Below, one piece after another: positions 46,311 through 58,880 of a stretch of DNA of 64,000 nucleotides. This DNA is from Rhizomucor pusillus (lineage: Eukaryota; Mucoromycota; Mucoromycetes; Mucorales; Lichtheimiaceae). The first letter of the stretch is position 1; each line of letters opens with the position of its first letter. The stretch lies in contig FWWN02000370.1 of NCBI GenBank assembly GCA_900175165.2, forward strand, positions 1 through 64,000. Direction: 5' to 3'. The notes beneath the pieces were generated by a model. The model was not told the DNA's origin. It saw nothing but the letters and a program-made list of their open reading frames with translations, and searched no databases. Position numbers and translations under genes: made by a program.

Positions 46311-47207
46311 ATGGCCTCAACAGCATCCTCTTGCAGCGATATGGACGAGCCTGAGAGCCCCACCATCTCTTCCGTCTCCTACGACCTGCAGGACCTTGTC
46401 GAGCAGTACAAATCACAACCAGAGCTCCTGAAACTGATCCTGACAAGCAAAGTCGAAGAAGACAAACGACGAGCTGAAGAAGCTCGCCTGCGTGCCAAAG
46501 AACTCGATTTTTACCTCCACCACCAACGACGATGCTCCTCCTCCTCACAATCCTCCTGCGAATACTTCCAGCCCTACCCTACATCATCCATCCGACGACG
46601 ACATGCTGCCGAAGACAGACGACGACGGAATTCGGCTGCTGCTGCCATGATCGCCATGGGGAACCAAACTGCTTCTGCTGCCGCTGCTTCTTCACCTTCT
46701 CCTCCTCCTCACCACCTTCAATCACCCTCCAGGTAATTACATTTTTAAAAATATATATACCTTGCTGCTTGCGCTAACCTTCTCTACTAAAAGCATTTCT
46801 TCATCCTATCCATCACCACCCGTTCTCGATCAAGACGAAGACCGGCCTCGCAAACGGCGCGAGATGCAAGCCATCACCAAAATTGTCGAAACCCGCGAAT
46901 TCCCCTACCAAGACGAGTACTTTTGGAAGAACAATGGAAACACAACACAAAAGAAGACCGGCTGCAAAAGCATTTATTACAAGTGTAGCAACAGCAACAA
47001 GGTAAGCAAGAAGAAGGGGCGGGGAGAAATATGCGGGAAATTTTTCAGCTGAAATTTGCGGGATGGGCTCATCATATCACTATCACATTTCAGGGTTGCC
47101 CGGTGAACAAGACAGTAACCGCAAGGCCAAATGGGGAATACTTGATAAAATACCGAGGAGTACATTTGCCGGAATGTGGGCACGTCGAAAGGATCCGCGA
47201 TTTATGA
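46311..47207 (+). CDS. WRKY/GCM1-superfamily zinc-finger transcription factor
   Basis: Three exons (46311-46732, 46794-47001, 47094-47207). The C-terminus has the compact beta-sheet zinc-binding fold of the WRKY-GCM1 group: DEYFWKNNGNT, then SIYYKCSNSNKGCPVNKTV, then GEYLIKYRGVHLPECGHV. The order aromatic-rich strand, YYKC, GC, basic strand and H-x3-C-x-H is right, though the plant WRKYGQK sequence is absent. The N-terminus is Ser-rich, followed by a charged helix (LLKLILTSKVEEDKRRAEEA and RLRAKELDFYL) that I associate with fungal transcription factors, perhaps for dimerisation. I chose the second ATG (46311) because the 16 codons from 46263 look like transcribed pyrimidine leader. The stop codon overlaps the convergent DUF1748 gene. 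Confidence 0.75.
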
Positions 47208-47535
47208 TTTACGCTCGAAATACGGCGAATGATTCATCAAGACTATGCTCGTGTCGAGCACCCATTCTCCTACTTCCAAGTACTTTTCTATGTAACCTCG
47301 TATATCCTTGTTCTGAATTCTCGACACGGCTGGCCTACATTATACATAGTAATTTTTTTTGATTGATTGAAAATGTTGTGCTTTTGTTAGTCTCGTATAT
47401 AATATGCATAATAAAAAAAAAGAAGCAAAACTATGGAACCAATACTTGCTGAAGACCCGTAATGCGTTTGACTCCGGCTAGAATGGCGGAGACCAGGACG
47501 GCATCGACCGTGAGATGAAGCAATTTGCTCCACAT
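47202..47535 (-). CDS. DUF1748 small fungal protein
   Basis: A two-exon gene of about 66 residues. Exon 1 (47535-47446) gives MWSKLLHLTVDAVLVSAILA and GVKRITGLQQ. Exon 2 (47312-47202 with the acceptor I chose) gives NKDIRGYIEKYLEVGEWVLD followed by TSIVLMNHSPYFERKS. Both halves match the DUF1748 family, short fungal proteins with an N-terminal membrane-like helix and a conserved 'kYl.vGEwv.D' C-terminus. Function is not established, to my knowledge. The acceptor may lie a little earlier, which would add a Ser-Arg-Ile-Gln-like segment closer to the family consensus, but then the donor does not fit. The last 6 nt overlap the coding end of the WRKY-like gene. Unspliced, the gene appears as only 34 codons. 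Confidence 0.8.
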
Positions 47536-48080
47536 GATGTCCTTGATGACAGAAACTGCAATAGGTACTAGTAGTGACGACAACTTGAAAAGATTGGACA
47601 CACAGTAGTAGGAGGGAAGGAAGAAAGAAGAAAAAATTCGGCCCGTCGTCATCGGGCGCAGTGGGCTACTGTAATCATGTGCTTTTCCAGACTAAATGGT
47701 GACCCTAGTAAGCTCACTTCAAATAGCAAACTTCACTGTCCTCAGTTACAGATTACTTTTCTGCCTTTTTCTTGCCATAAAAACCTCGTTCGTCTCAAGA
47801 TTTTGATCGTATATCCTGATCAGTCATTCGCGATGGAGAAGAAAAAGCAATGATACCGATCTATTTTAACACTCTCTTGATTAATAGCAGCATGATTGCT
47901 TACAAACTTTTGATTTTATTGCATGGTAAAGCTCTATGCTGTTAGATAATTCAAGCAGACATCGCACGCGCTGCTGCTGCTTGGTGGTGCAACGACTCCG
48001 CTTTCAAGCGGCGGCTTGTAACTTTTTTAGTTTTTAAGGTTGCCCTTTTTTGGATAGAAGTTAAAGCCTTACACTATAAC
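47536..48080. other. Intergenic, divergent promoter of DUF1748 and NOP9
   Basis: No gene is seen. It separates two divergent start codons by 545 bp. Confidence 0.5.
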
Positions 48081-50491
48081 ATGCCTCGCCCACGACGCAC
48101 CAAAGGGCGCGACAAGAAAAAGAATGAGAGCGACAATGTCGCTAACGGGTCACAACCTGGCGGCATGGATCCCAACCGACCGACCGACCTAGCGCCACAG
48201 AGTTACGATCAATCGATCGATCAGAGCAACGTTGATGCCAAAATGGAGGACTGGAAGCAGCAAGTCAGACCAGAGATCGATCAAGGATTTGGAACTGTAG
48301 ACGAGGAATTACAGAAATACTTCAAGTCAGTTGAAAGCACCTTGGACGAGCCACCGTTCGAATCTGCGGAAGGTCAGTTTCGTATAAAAGGCTGATCGCT
48401 TCGGTAGTTTTGTTATTGACTCCATTGTTTCGAATATATTAGACCAACGCACATTTGTCGATAATGTTTACGCAGAAGTTCAGGGCAACGAACTTAAGCT
48501 TGTTGTCAACACGACTTGCTCCTTTACTCTTGAAAAGCTGATCCGGATATCAGACGATTTCCAACTTCGCGTGCTTGCTGACAGTCTCAGTGGCCAGTAA
48601 GTAAACGCCAATGTGTTCGGAAAAATGGAACTTCTCACAGGTACTTTTTCTAGCACCGTTCGATTATTTTCTGATCGATGCGCCTCGCATGTACTGCAAA
48701 CGATCTTGTCGTTGAGCCAGAATGTGATTGAGAGAGAAGTTGAAGAAGCTGGAGCAGACAAGGTGAAGCAAGCGGAAGCAGGAGAGGACGGCGAATTGCT
48801 TTCAATGGAACAGCTTGTATTGAACATGTGTGAAGATATCAAGCGTCACTTTGTTATGCTTCTGCACCACCAGTTCGCCTCACATGTGATCCGATCTCTC
48901 TTGTATGTACTTGCCGGCAAAAGAATCAACGACATGGGCGATATCAAGGGACGATTCCGCAGCAAAAAGTCAAAACAGTTCAAAGCATCTCACGACCCTT
49001 ATGCTGGCAAACTGCCGTCTAAAGTCTCGCCAGTGTGCAAAGTACCAAAGACTTTCAAAGCTATGCTTCAGTCCTTGACGGAACAAGTCTCATCCATCGA
49101 AAATGCTTCTGAAATGCGAACATTGGCAGCGCATCCTATTGCCAACCCAGCTCTGCAGGTATGTCAGGAGAATGCGGATTGAAGATTTAAAAAAGCGCTG
49201 ACATGTCAAATAGCTGCTACTTGAATTGCTCGAAGATGACAAAGAAGGGCAACAGACAAAGACGGTTCTGCTGGATCGGATCATGTGGGGATTCGCCTCT
49301 GAAAAAGATGCCGAAGAAAGTACAAAGAACAGACGACAGACTTGGTTTGATGAGATGATGCAGGACAAGGCCGGTACACATTTGTTGGAAGTCATTCTCA
49401 AAATTGCACCGGATGCAGTATACCAAAAGTTTTTCGACACCTTTTTCAGGACAAAACTCGTGAAATACAGCAACCACGCACTCTCCAATTTTGTGATCCA
49501 GGCCCTGATATCGAACGCACGAACAGCTGCCCAACTTAAATCGATCACTGAAGAATTTGATGGATTTGGCGATTTACTGCACAAACACAAATTTGGTGTT
49601 ATCCGAAGCATGGTCGAAGCTTCAGCTAGACTAGATGCCGAACAGAGCACAGTCATCAAGTGGTTGTTGGCTGCTTTGGAAATCACTGAGAAAGCTGACC
49701 GCAAGGATTTTGTCAATTGCTTAATGCGCATGATCACTTTGAAGGTAAAGATACGTCCTTAGTATCAAGAAGGAATGGCAACAATATTCATCTATCCTTT
49801 TGTAGCAATGGCAAGAACTTTCTGATGAGGAAAAGAAGGATAATAAGAGCTTCCATTTGCAAGGATCGCTTATCATTCAAGCCCTCGCAAAGATGCCGAC
49901 CAAATACAACGAGACAGCTGTGCATAGGTATGACTTTCACGACGAGAGCGTCCAACCAAAAAGTACATTATCTTGACATTTTTGGCACTCTAGTTTGCTG
50001 TCACAACCTGTGGAAATCAAGCTATCATGGTGCTACTCCCCTAGCGGATCGCGTGCCTTTGAAGCGTTTGTAGTATCTGATGAAATGAGCCACAAATCAA
50101 AGAGAAAGCTTTTCAAGAGCTTATCCGAAAACTATACCGACTTGGCAAAGGATAAATTCGGTAGCCACATTATCGAGAAGATCTGGGAACATGCTGACAT
50201 TGGTGTCAAGGTATGGTGGACAAATTTCAATAAGCGATAGACGACGCTTTTTGTACTGACAAAGTGTTCTAGGAACTTATCGCAAAAGAGCTTGTCAAGC
50301 GCGAATACGATTTATCAGAACACTATATCGGCAAATGTATACTCTGGACATGTAGAATAGACCAGTTCAAGCGAAGACACGACGAATGGGTCGAGCGAGA
50401 AAAGGGTCAAGAAAAGAAGAAGGAGATTTTCAAGGATATTTTTGAAGAACTCGACCGCACCAAATCAAAGAAGCGAAAAGAAGCGCTGTAA
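48081..50491 (+). CDS. NOP9: Nop9, pumilio-repeat ribosome biogenesis factor
   Basis: Nop9 is a nucleolar RNA-binding protein of Puf-like repeats that guards the 20S pre-rRNA cleavage site during 40S assembly. A basic start (MPRPRRTKGRDKKKN) is followed by acidic QGFGTVDEELQKYFKSVEST. Puf-like repeats come next: LFSDRCASHVLQTIL, MLLHHQFASHVIRSLLYVLA, DKAGTHLLEVILKIAPD, YSNHALSNFVIQALI, KFGVIRSMVEASARL, PSGSRAFEAFV and KDKFGSHIIEKIWEHAD. The C-terminus is Lys-rich (RTKSKKRKEAL). Eight or so introns join in frame. One acceptor (TTTTTCTAG near 48651) is needed to reach HTVRLFSDR. It is convergent with ATG18, with 116 bp between stops. Confidence 0.9.
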
Positions 50492-50607
50492 ACATCATTT
50501 GTTTGTAAAATATTATCCCTCTGCATATCCATAAATAGCATTGTTCAATCTGTGCATGTCTCTTCTTTCAGCCGGATTGTAATGGGTATATATGTATATA
50601 TCTTCCT

Positions 50608-52115
50608 TTAGTTGCCAACCATTCCTCCATCACCAGGTTCAAGCAAACTGGAAAAAAGGGCAAAACGATGAGTACATATAAGTGAAACCAGCAACTTGTA
50701 TCTTATACCCGTACCTATGCTGCTTGACAAGTACGCATTCTCCACCGATTTCCAGGTCAATGTTGTATTGGTAGAAGAATCCTTCTGAAGTCACGACTAT
50801 GACTTGCGGTGTGTGGCTGCTCAGGGCAACCAGACTGCGAACACCTGCACTGGGGAGTTTCAGGGACGCAAAATCGCGTGCAGGCTCCCACATCTCGGTG
50901 ATCATGTCAGGCAAGTATGATCCAATGTTGCGACCGATATTATGCGAGGAACGTCGAAGCATTTGGCTGTGCATTAGATAAAGCATTAGATGAAAATGGA
51001 TAATGAGAAGCTAGTCTGAAACATCCTACCCGACGCTGCCACTTCTCTTTCTTGTTTCTTGTTCTTGGTGACCATTAATTTCATCATCAAAGCCGTTGCT
51101 GTTCGAGGTCGCGATTTTAAAGATATGCACTGTTTCAGTGTCACTTGATACACACAGAAGCGAGCTAACGGGATTGAAGGCTAGGGAATAGATGCGTGCG
51201 GGGTAAGAGCCACGTCGAAATTGGAACACTTTGCTGGCATCTGGAACAGAGAAAACTCGGATAACTGTGCCCTAGCAATATCAAGAAGCTTATCAGCCAG
51301 TGACTCTACACATTGCTAGATCAGACCAGATTCAAGTACCTTTTCACTGGCAGTGGCCAAAAGAGTGCCTTCCGAGTTCATTGTCATGCAGCTGACAGGT
51401 GACTTGTGTGCCTGAACTATATTGACGAGACTGAGCCCGAGAGCATCGAAAAGCTCCACATCCCCTGTCGATAAGGCTGATGAATTTGATTGGGAGGGCG
51501 AAGTGGAAGGCATGAAAGGTGATGCAAGGGATGATCGCGATGGATAGGCAACGTAGCAATTCTCGCTTGATGGCGACAATGCGCAGATAGCTGTCGGGTT
51601 TGGTCGAGTATCGATAGTGTGAAGCAGTTTCATGTTGCTAATGTCGTACAAGAATATCTGTTCCTCCAGCACAACGATCAATCTTCGTCGGTTCATTTTG
51701 ACAGCCAAAATGCTCGTGGGAAATGTCAACTCGCAGATCGTAGATTGTCTCTGAAAGAAGTGCGCATTGGCAAAATGCATTGAAACATATCCTATTCGCC
51801 TTCATGCAAAGAATACCTTTGTATTGATGATCTGCAAATGCCGTGAAGAGAACCCTGGCTGGTCATCCACACCCGCGAGAGCAACCAGAGAGGTGCAAAA
51901 TAGCATCTCTACTATGCTAGCGCCAGTGCCCGCTTTTCGCCGGTTGAGTACTTGAGCTGCCGCCGCCCGTGGTCCGAAATGAACTTACATTTCGAGTAAC
52001 ATTTACTAAACGGATCACAGTTGTAAATTCTATAGCCGGTTTCTGTACCGACGGAAATGCAGCTAAAGTCTTGGTTAAAATTCAAGAACAAGATCTTATC
52101 ATTTTTCTCAGTCAT
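50608..52115 (-). CDS. ATG18: Atg18-type PROPPIN, phosphoinositide-binding WD40 protein
   Basis: Atg18 binds PI3P and PI(3,5)P2 and acts in autophagy and in vacuole size control. The start [20 protein letters not shown] with [14 protein letters not shown] is typical. Further blocks are [101 protein letters not shown], and [17 protein letters not shown], which holds the FRRG lipid-binding motif (Arg-Arg). The C-terminal blades follow and the protein ends in [13 protein letters not shown] Ser-rich linker ([11 protein letters not shown]) matches the membrane-insertion loop region. About six introns. With VAC14 also in the window, two parts of the same PI(3,5)P2 pathway lie 6 kb apart, which may be coincidence. 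Confidence 0.92.
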
Positions 52116-52654
52116 TGTGCGGAAAGCTAGAAAAGAATGGGGGAAAGGAACAAGTGAAACTCGGACGGTCGCATCCCGCGTCGGATGCTGCACAGTCGTG
52201 TAACCTTTTCGCAATGTGCCTCGGATGTTATTCCGCCCCCGTGATGTGTGTTTTTGCAGAAAGACAATGGCTATTGGTGCCTCAGAGGACGTTGTGCTCG
52301 AAGTAATGGGTACCAATCTGAAGGAGAAAGCTGCGGCGGAGCACAACATTTCATTGTCATGCCAACGATTCTAGCGATATTGGGCATAACAAATGCTTGG
52401 TGACTCATATCCCAAGTGCTACATCGTCCGGTTGTGTGCCCGTATTTTTTCCGCTTTCAATTCTTTCCTTTGCAATCTCGTCTCTCTGGCAATGAGCACC
52501 TCCGTATGCTTTGCAAATGGACAAATAGGAATCACGTTGCTAAGGGCGTTGCATAGGACTTGACAGGTAGCCTGGACACGTTTGGCTACAGCCATACTCG
52601 AAATCTCGCTCAGAACGCTTCCGGACGCAAGCAACATTCACCTGATCCACTGGT

Positions 52655-55600
52655 ATGAAGATCCCAGCTCGCTACTTGCAACCGGACTCACAGGGCATAT
52701 TCTACACACAAACAGTGCGTTTATTACGATATACTAGTTGACGACAGGCTGGTAGAAAGCAGTGCTCCCGGTAGGCACTTTTCCTTTTCAGGCACAATAT
52801 TTGTGTGTCTGACATGTCTCTCTCCAAGCATATCAGCAACTTTTCCAAATCATAACATCTTCGCATACCTCAAGACCTCGCCGTACGTCTTTTCATCCGT
52901 CACCAGCCCAGAAAAGGCGATTCGTCAAGGTAGTAGGAATATATGTATGATTTCGTCATACCCAGCTTCTCTGAGTTCCTGGATCCCTCTAGAATGATGA
53001 GCGGCGGAACAACCTGATAACAGAGTTTATCGTTACCGAGGACAACTATGTAGCGAGCCTGAAATCATTTGTTTCGGTTGGTGACAGGCGATATTTTGAA
53101 ACGAACTCGGTGACTGATCATGAAATTCTATGCAGACTATCGTACGGCCAATATCACTTCGGGCAAGGGCGAAGCAGGGCAGCGTGCTCGGTCCGTACGA
53201 ATGCAGCAAAATATTTATGAATATAGAGCAGTTGCTCCAAGTAAACGATGCATTCCGATTGGATTTGGAAAAATATCGTAGGCAGAACTCGGCTGAAAGC
53301 AGCTTTGGGGAGATATGTCTGACACACGTAAGGATATCATTTACTGTGTAATTTCGGACTTACCAGTAACTAGTTTGATCTAGCTCAGACGTTTCGTCGA
53401 CTGCTATCACAAGTTCCTATTGGGAGTAGAAAGCGCACAGACGTTCAACACCAAAGAGCAAAAGAATAATTCCGTCTATCAGGCATTCTTGGACGTAGGT
53501 TTCAACACACGATTTATTGCGTATTTAGTAGCGGTAATCATCTTGACAGCCACACGTCGAAACTCTACCAGAAAGTAAAACAGTCTGCGACTGTCAGTGT
53601 ATATGATTACTTGGCACTGCCCGGTCAGCGAGTTGGACGCTACACTATGTTCCTTAAAGAAATTATCAAGCATACCAGGGATGATCATCCAGATCTTGCC
53701 AACCTCAACGAAGCGCTCCTCACCGCTGAAGAAATTGCAAACATGAGTGAAGACTATCATACGAAGCTGATACGAATTTTTCACAATATGCTCCAAGCTA
53801 TACAGAACTGTCCGGTAACTTAAACAGTGCAATGTTACGCAGACGTTTAAATATGTATCTGACATTGATCGTAGGCGTCTTTGATAAGCCAACAGCGAAC
53901 ACTGATCTGCCATTTAGACGCGTTAGAGGTTGATCCTCAGACGTTCAAAACACTGCAGCCGGTGACCTTCTTTCTGTTTTCCGACAAGTTGATGGTTGTA
54001 CGGAGGCCTTCACCAAACGTGGACGGTTTAGAACTTTGCGGACTGGACAATGAAAAGGATAAAACAGGTCTCATTTCCTTGCTGGCAAGGAAAGCAGAGC
54101 ATGTAAAACGATACGATCGAAAGCTCAAGTTTAGAGGCTGGATCAACCTTGTGGATATAGAGATACATGAGGGAGCCGCTGGTACGTCTAGTATTTGCAT
54201 ATGTATTTCACATTGAATAGTAATATGTATGCATCTTCTTTTCTTACAGCTCTTCCAACTTCCTTTTCACTATCAGTCAGTGCATTGGAACAGCAAACGG
54301 CGATAGTACCGAATGTCGATCCACAGACACGCGATGCATTGGAAGGATACTTTTTAGAGGGCCGCCCGCGATTGTTCACATTGACACCCAGTCAAATGGA
54401 GACGAACTCGGGATCAAAGTCCTTGCAAACATTATTGCAAGAGAAGCAGGGTTTCGTTGAGGCATTTGGCAGAACAAAATCATGCAACATGCAAAGTGGT
54501 AAGTATTTCTTTCTTATCGGTGCAAGGGAACTGGCTAATAGCTGCACTTCTAGATGAATTGCTCCAACTGACTCATTGCCAATGGGGTGACTATTACTTT
54601 TTTGCAAACATCTACCGCTTATCCAGTTATCACTTGGTTTCAAACAAGGTATAACGTGCACAATGCCCAAATCCGAATCATCATGATCTAAATTCTTGAC
54701 GAAAACTACACCAGTGCCCACTTGCTGTTGTATTCCATCAAGATAACGCTCCCGATCTCCGGGAAGCTCTTTCAAGTAACTATATGACGCCACATATGCT
54801 AGGATTCTTGTTACCTAGCGCTGATTCCAGCAATAGCAGTAAAAAAAGGTATTTCTGATTGGTTTTGGGTTTTCTGCCCATGACCCGAGACTGACGAGAT
54901 CTAGATTTTTCATACGGAGTAAACTCGCGCTAGGATGTGTAGAGGAAGGAGATGTCAGAGCATGCTTGGAATTATCTCCAGATGTTGTTGATGAATTTCG
55001 AAACCATTTCTTCAAAAACCGTAAGATGATTCAGGAGGCAAATACTGCTCACATACTTACCAACAACCTGTTACCTTAGTAATGGCCTGCGATAGGGATT
55101 TGCGTGAAGTTGGACGAGTGGCAAGCTCGCTATCTTCATTCGGCCGTCGGCAAGGCTCATCATTCATGAAGCCATCCGCACGACAGACGCTTCGACAAGA
55201 ACTAAGCAGAAGAAGGAGTCTTTCCACCTTTAAATTGTTTGCTGGAATCAGCGGCTCGCAGACATCTGTCCAATCAGTCCAGCGTCCCAAAAGCTACAGC
55301 CACGACGAAAATGCATCAATCGATATGGAATCCCGCATATCACATAGCTACTCTTTATCGTCGTCTAGCAAAGATTCCCGATACACCTACTATAGTGATG
55401 ATCGGAGAAGTAGCATCGTCGATTCAGAAAGCTCATCCAATCGAAAACGGTTCTCATATGGTATTATATGCTATTTATCCTTGTTTCTTACCGATTACTA
55501 ATTCATTATCATCGCAGGAAATGATAATGATTCGAGAATCTCCCTTCAGGTATGCAAGTTTTTCTTGCTTTGCAAAAATCAACGTTTCTCGAGTAGAACT

Positions 55601-56879
55601 AAATGATTGCATGTAGCCAAGCATCCATCCGAGTAATTCGGCTTCGTATGAGTTGAAGGTACATCCCTTAGGAAGTTCACGTTTCTATCTTTGCTGACAC
55701 GTCCCACATAGCCGAATATCAATCGTGATCCGAGCGTCAGAACGAGTTATCTAGAGGAGCGGGTGAAAGCACTGTATGGAAACCTTGATCAGAAATCCGA
55801 CATGCAATTGGATCAGAAAGGCATGCCGAAGGCTCTGCCACTACGGAGTACTTCAGTTGTATCCTTTTTGAGCAGCAGCGACGACAGTCGATCCGTCACG
55901 CAAGGTGCATACAGCAGTGGCTACTCTACACCTCGCAGCAGCAGCAGGAACACTTTCTCGACGCCAAGTATCACTGGGCAAGATACTCCGTTATCTCAGC
56001 ATTCCGTGAACAAGGTAAGCCTTTATTGGGGCAGTTATTTCAAAGAATTTTTACAAAGTCTTGTTCTCTAGGAAATCGGCGACTCCTTGCTTGATCCTAC
56101 AGCAGCGGAATCGATATCACAAATCAAGGAGCAGTCGCCATTTTCTACTGAGAGCAGTCTCGCAACTCCTCCGCCCAGTACATCAATTGCAGATGAAGGC
56201 ATAGAGAAGCTAGCCAATGAAATGGACCATATGCGGGATGAGTTCAACACAAAATACAATACAATGATTCGCGGCTACGAGGAGATGAGTCTTGTGGTGA
56301 GGAACCTCACAAAGGAACTGAAGAAGGTAAACAGAAAGTATACAGACTTGGGTCTTGTCCAGGATATTCATATGATTGTCTATATTCTCCAGAAAGATGA
56401 GGAAATGGCCGTTTTGAGAGTTAAATATCAAGATACCATTGCAGAAAACGATCTTCTCTATGAGGTATATGATTAATTATCCTTAGCTTTTGCAGTATAT
56501 CACAACTATGCATACAGGCTTTCAATAGTGAGCTCGACCAACTTTCCGCAATGCTCGAAGAGCAGCAAGGTGTACCTCCAGCAGATAGCGGTAGCGAGGA
56601 ACGTCCATCAAATCCCAGTCCTGAAATGCAAATGTGGAAAAAACTAGAATCCACAATCCGAGAACGAAACCAGTGGCATCAGACAGCATGGTAAATATCA
56701 ACGATAGGTTTTCTCTTACAATATTGTTTACTCATTGAAATTGGACCAGCAAATTGGCACGCGAACTCCAAGATCTAAGCGCCGGTCTAGGCATCATACT
56801 GGACGGTCGCCACCCAACGACATCCACATCCACTCCTCCTTTAATAACGCGGGAGCGCAGAAACTCGAGAGTACTGTAA
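52655..56879 (+). CDS. DH-domain Rho guanine nucleotide exchange factor
   Basis: Rho GEFs switch on Rho/Cdc42 GTPases for polarity and wall growth. The DH domain is clear: NDERRNNLITEFIVTEDNYV, TIVRPISLRARAKQG, IFMNIEQLLQVNDAFRLDLE, and YDYLALPGQRVGRYTMFLKE followed by IIKHTRDDHPDL, which is the most conserved DH helix. A PH-like segment follows (VDPQTFKTLQPVTFFLFSDK with LMVVRR, then WINLVDIEIHEGAA). Downstream come a region of unknown fold (ELLQLTHCQWGDYYFFANIY, GDVRACLELSPDVVDEF), a long Ser/Tyr/Arg-rich tail, and a C-terminal coiled coil (IEKLANEMDHMRDEF, EEMAVLRVKYQDTIAEND, WKKLESTIRERNQW). About sixteen introns. The 5' end is unsure: ATG 52655 gives a 20-residue first exon, while another frame upstream (ATG 52492) is interrupted by a stop. 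Confidence 0.8.
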
Positions 56880-58514
56880 TATAGCTATGAGTTACCTACA
56901 TCTTTCCTTTACTTATGCTCAACACACGATGGATCGACTCAAATATATGCAATACAAGCCATGATCAGCGGGCAAAAGCCCGTTTCTCATTCACAAACAG
57001 CAAGTTGATCTCTCATATAAAGATGCATGTATGGATTCCTGTTTCACAAAGCTGGAAGTCTGCTATATTTTCAAATAGCTGGATAGTGACGTGTTCCTAA
57101 GTCTTGAAATTCTCGACGAAAAATTATACTGTGAAGGGAGGCAGTTCGCCCTTCACAAGACGGCAAGCCGGATGTGTGAATAGTTTTGGATATCACATAG
57201 CACAATGGAAGCGCCCGGATCCACAACGAATACATATAGATTAAAGGCTTATTTTCGATGAATTAAATATACATACAGTACAAGGAGACTACACAGCTCC
57301 AATGATCCAAAGTCTATATAGCACAGGCAACTTTTCAGTTGCATGCACGATCGTCGATCGAATACGCATTGAATTATCCATTGAATAATTGGATCATCTA
57401 GTACGAGTTAAATATCCGAGAGACCAACAAGCAATGCATACAGCGGGGGAGAATTGTGACTAAGAGCATATATTTTTATTTATTTACAAGTGCTTCACGC
57501 TTCGCTTCGCTCACTGCGCTTGGTTCGCTGAAGCTCATGGCTGATCCAAGTCTTTATAATATACTCCCATGAATCGATGTTTGAGAGAATACTACACCTA
57601 AAATCTAGCTTCTTGCTGCTTCAAAACAAATCCGCAAACAGTCTTCTTATACTTAGCAGTAGATTCATACTAAGGCTTCTCCCCTGAAACTTTGAAGTCT
57701 CGCTATTTTGAAGCAAAATCCTGCAACCGAGACCTTGAAATTATCGGGGATCTACTGTAATAGTAGAAGGCTGTGTTTCTTGATAGACTAGAGTTTTTTG
57801 AATGTAAACAAACCGTGTGATAGAACAACACAGTTATCAAGTAGCTTGCCCTGCAGAACAATATTAGATAAATTCTGCAGTGTTAGCAGAATCAATATCT
57901 TTGTAGATTCAATTATATTTCCGTATAGATTGATAGCTGTATGTCAAGACTGTGCATCATAGGTCTGTATCTTGCTTAAGACGTGATTTTACACCAGATC
58001 CCGCACCTTTGCCCCGAATATTGGTGCTCTTTTTTTGTTGCTTTCTTTGAATGCGTCCTAAATATTTCCAAGAAACTAAAGCAAACTTTTAGAGCTTTTC
58101 TGCACAATTTATACGTAGTATGATGTAGATGAGATACTTCACTATCTTCTGTCAAACACAGGTAGCAAGATTGGTATTATCCTAGTTATCTTCCTCGATG
58201 TACGTTGATGCCTCCAACGTAACCTTCAGGAATATGATCCGATTACGAACGTAAGTCACGTATAGACATTCAAAGACAGCAAGAACGCGTCAACTAATGC
58301 ATTGAATCACAGCTGCGAATATAAAAAAGACCTGGATCCAAAATCTCGTCCTTTGGCTCTGTTCAAACATCACGGTACTTTGACTGCTCTCTTGAGGTGC
58401 AGTACGATCTCTGACGCTTAACTTCGTAGCCGATACGACCTCTGCCCTGACCCGCCACCTCCAACATCAACGTTTTCGCGCCTCTCCTTCGTCTTCTCTT
58501 TCGCTACTACCGCG
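56880..58514. other. Gene-poor AT-rich region
   Basis: No gene is recognised in this 1.6 kb. A short hairpin (GTGAAGGG at 57131 and CCCTTCAC at 57149) and a small CTTCGC-rich repeat (57490-57535) are the only structure seen. Confidence 0.5.
57131..57156. repeat. Short inverted repeat (8 bp arms)
   Basis: GTGAAGGG and CCCTTCAC are separated by 10 nt and could form a hairpin. It lies about 250 bp past the Rho GEF stop. No role can be assigned. Confidence 0.5.
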
Positions 58515-58808
58515 ATGCATGTCGTGCTTTATTTTAGCAGACCGACCCCACGGGAAAAAGTATGTCTACTAGTTTACTTTCCTGCGGTGAGCACGGCTGA
58601 TACAGAAACACTAGGTGCGCGGACTGGTCCCTCGAGTAATTCGAGGATTACCCTTCAGGGTGTAAGTATCAATTATGATTACGCAGCAGTAGCGCAAGGT
58701 ACTAACGTAACGTTCTTATGGAATTCCCTTGTTCCCAATCAACTACATTCGCTACTCGCTCTTGACTTCTTTATATTCATTCCTGTATTGTTGATTATTT
58801 CTTTGTAA
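58515..58808 (+). CDS. 97-codon ORF, doubtful
   Basis: A + strand frame from ATG with a hydrophobic C-terminal end (LLALDFFIFIPVLLIISL). No family is recognised and there is no upstream support. It partly faces the decayed cysteine-rich copy. It may be a chance frame. Confidence 0.15.
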   Translation: MHVVLYFSRPTPREKVCLLVYFPAVSTADTETLGARTGPSSNSRITLQGVSINYDYAAVAQGTNVTFLWNSLVPNQLHSLLALDFFIFIPVLLIISL

Positions 58809-58880
58809 TATAAAAGATAGCCAAAGGGAATGCGTACGATACATATGGCAATTACAGAGTAAAGGGTAATTATGAACCTA

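Noticed and set aside
52419..52637. Minus-strand frame of 72 codons between ATG18 and the Rho GEF
   Set aside because: No family features, and the opposite strand looks more coding near the Rho GEF start.
57490..57536. CTTCGC-rich repeat that looks like a possible hairpin or CRISPR-like spacer unit
   Set aside because: Only one short imperfect cluster, with no regular repeat-spacer layout.
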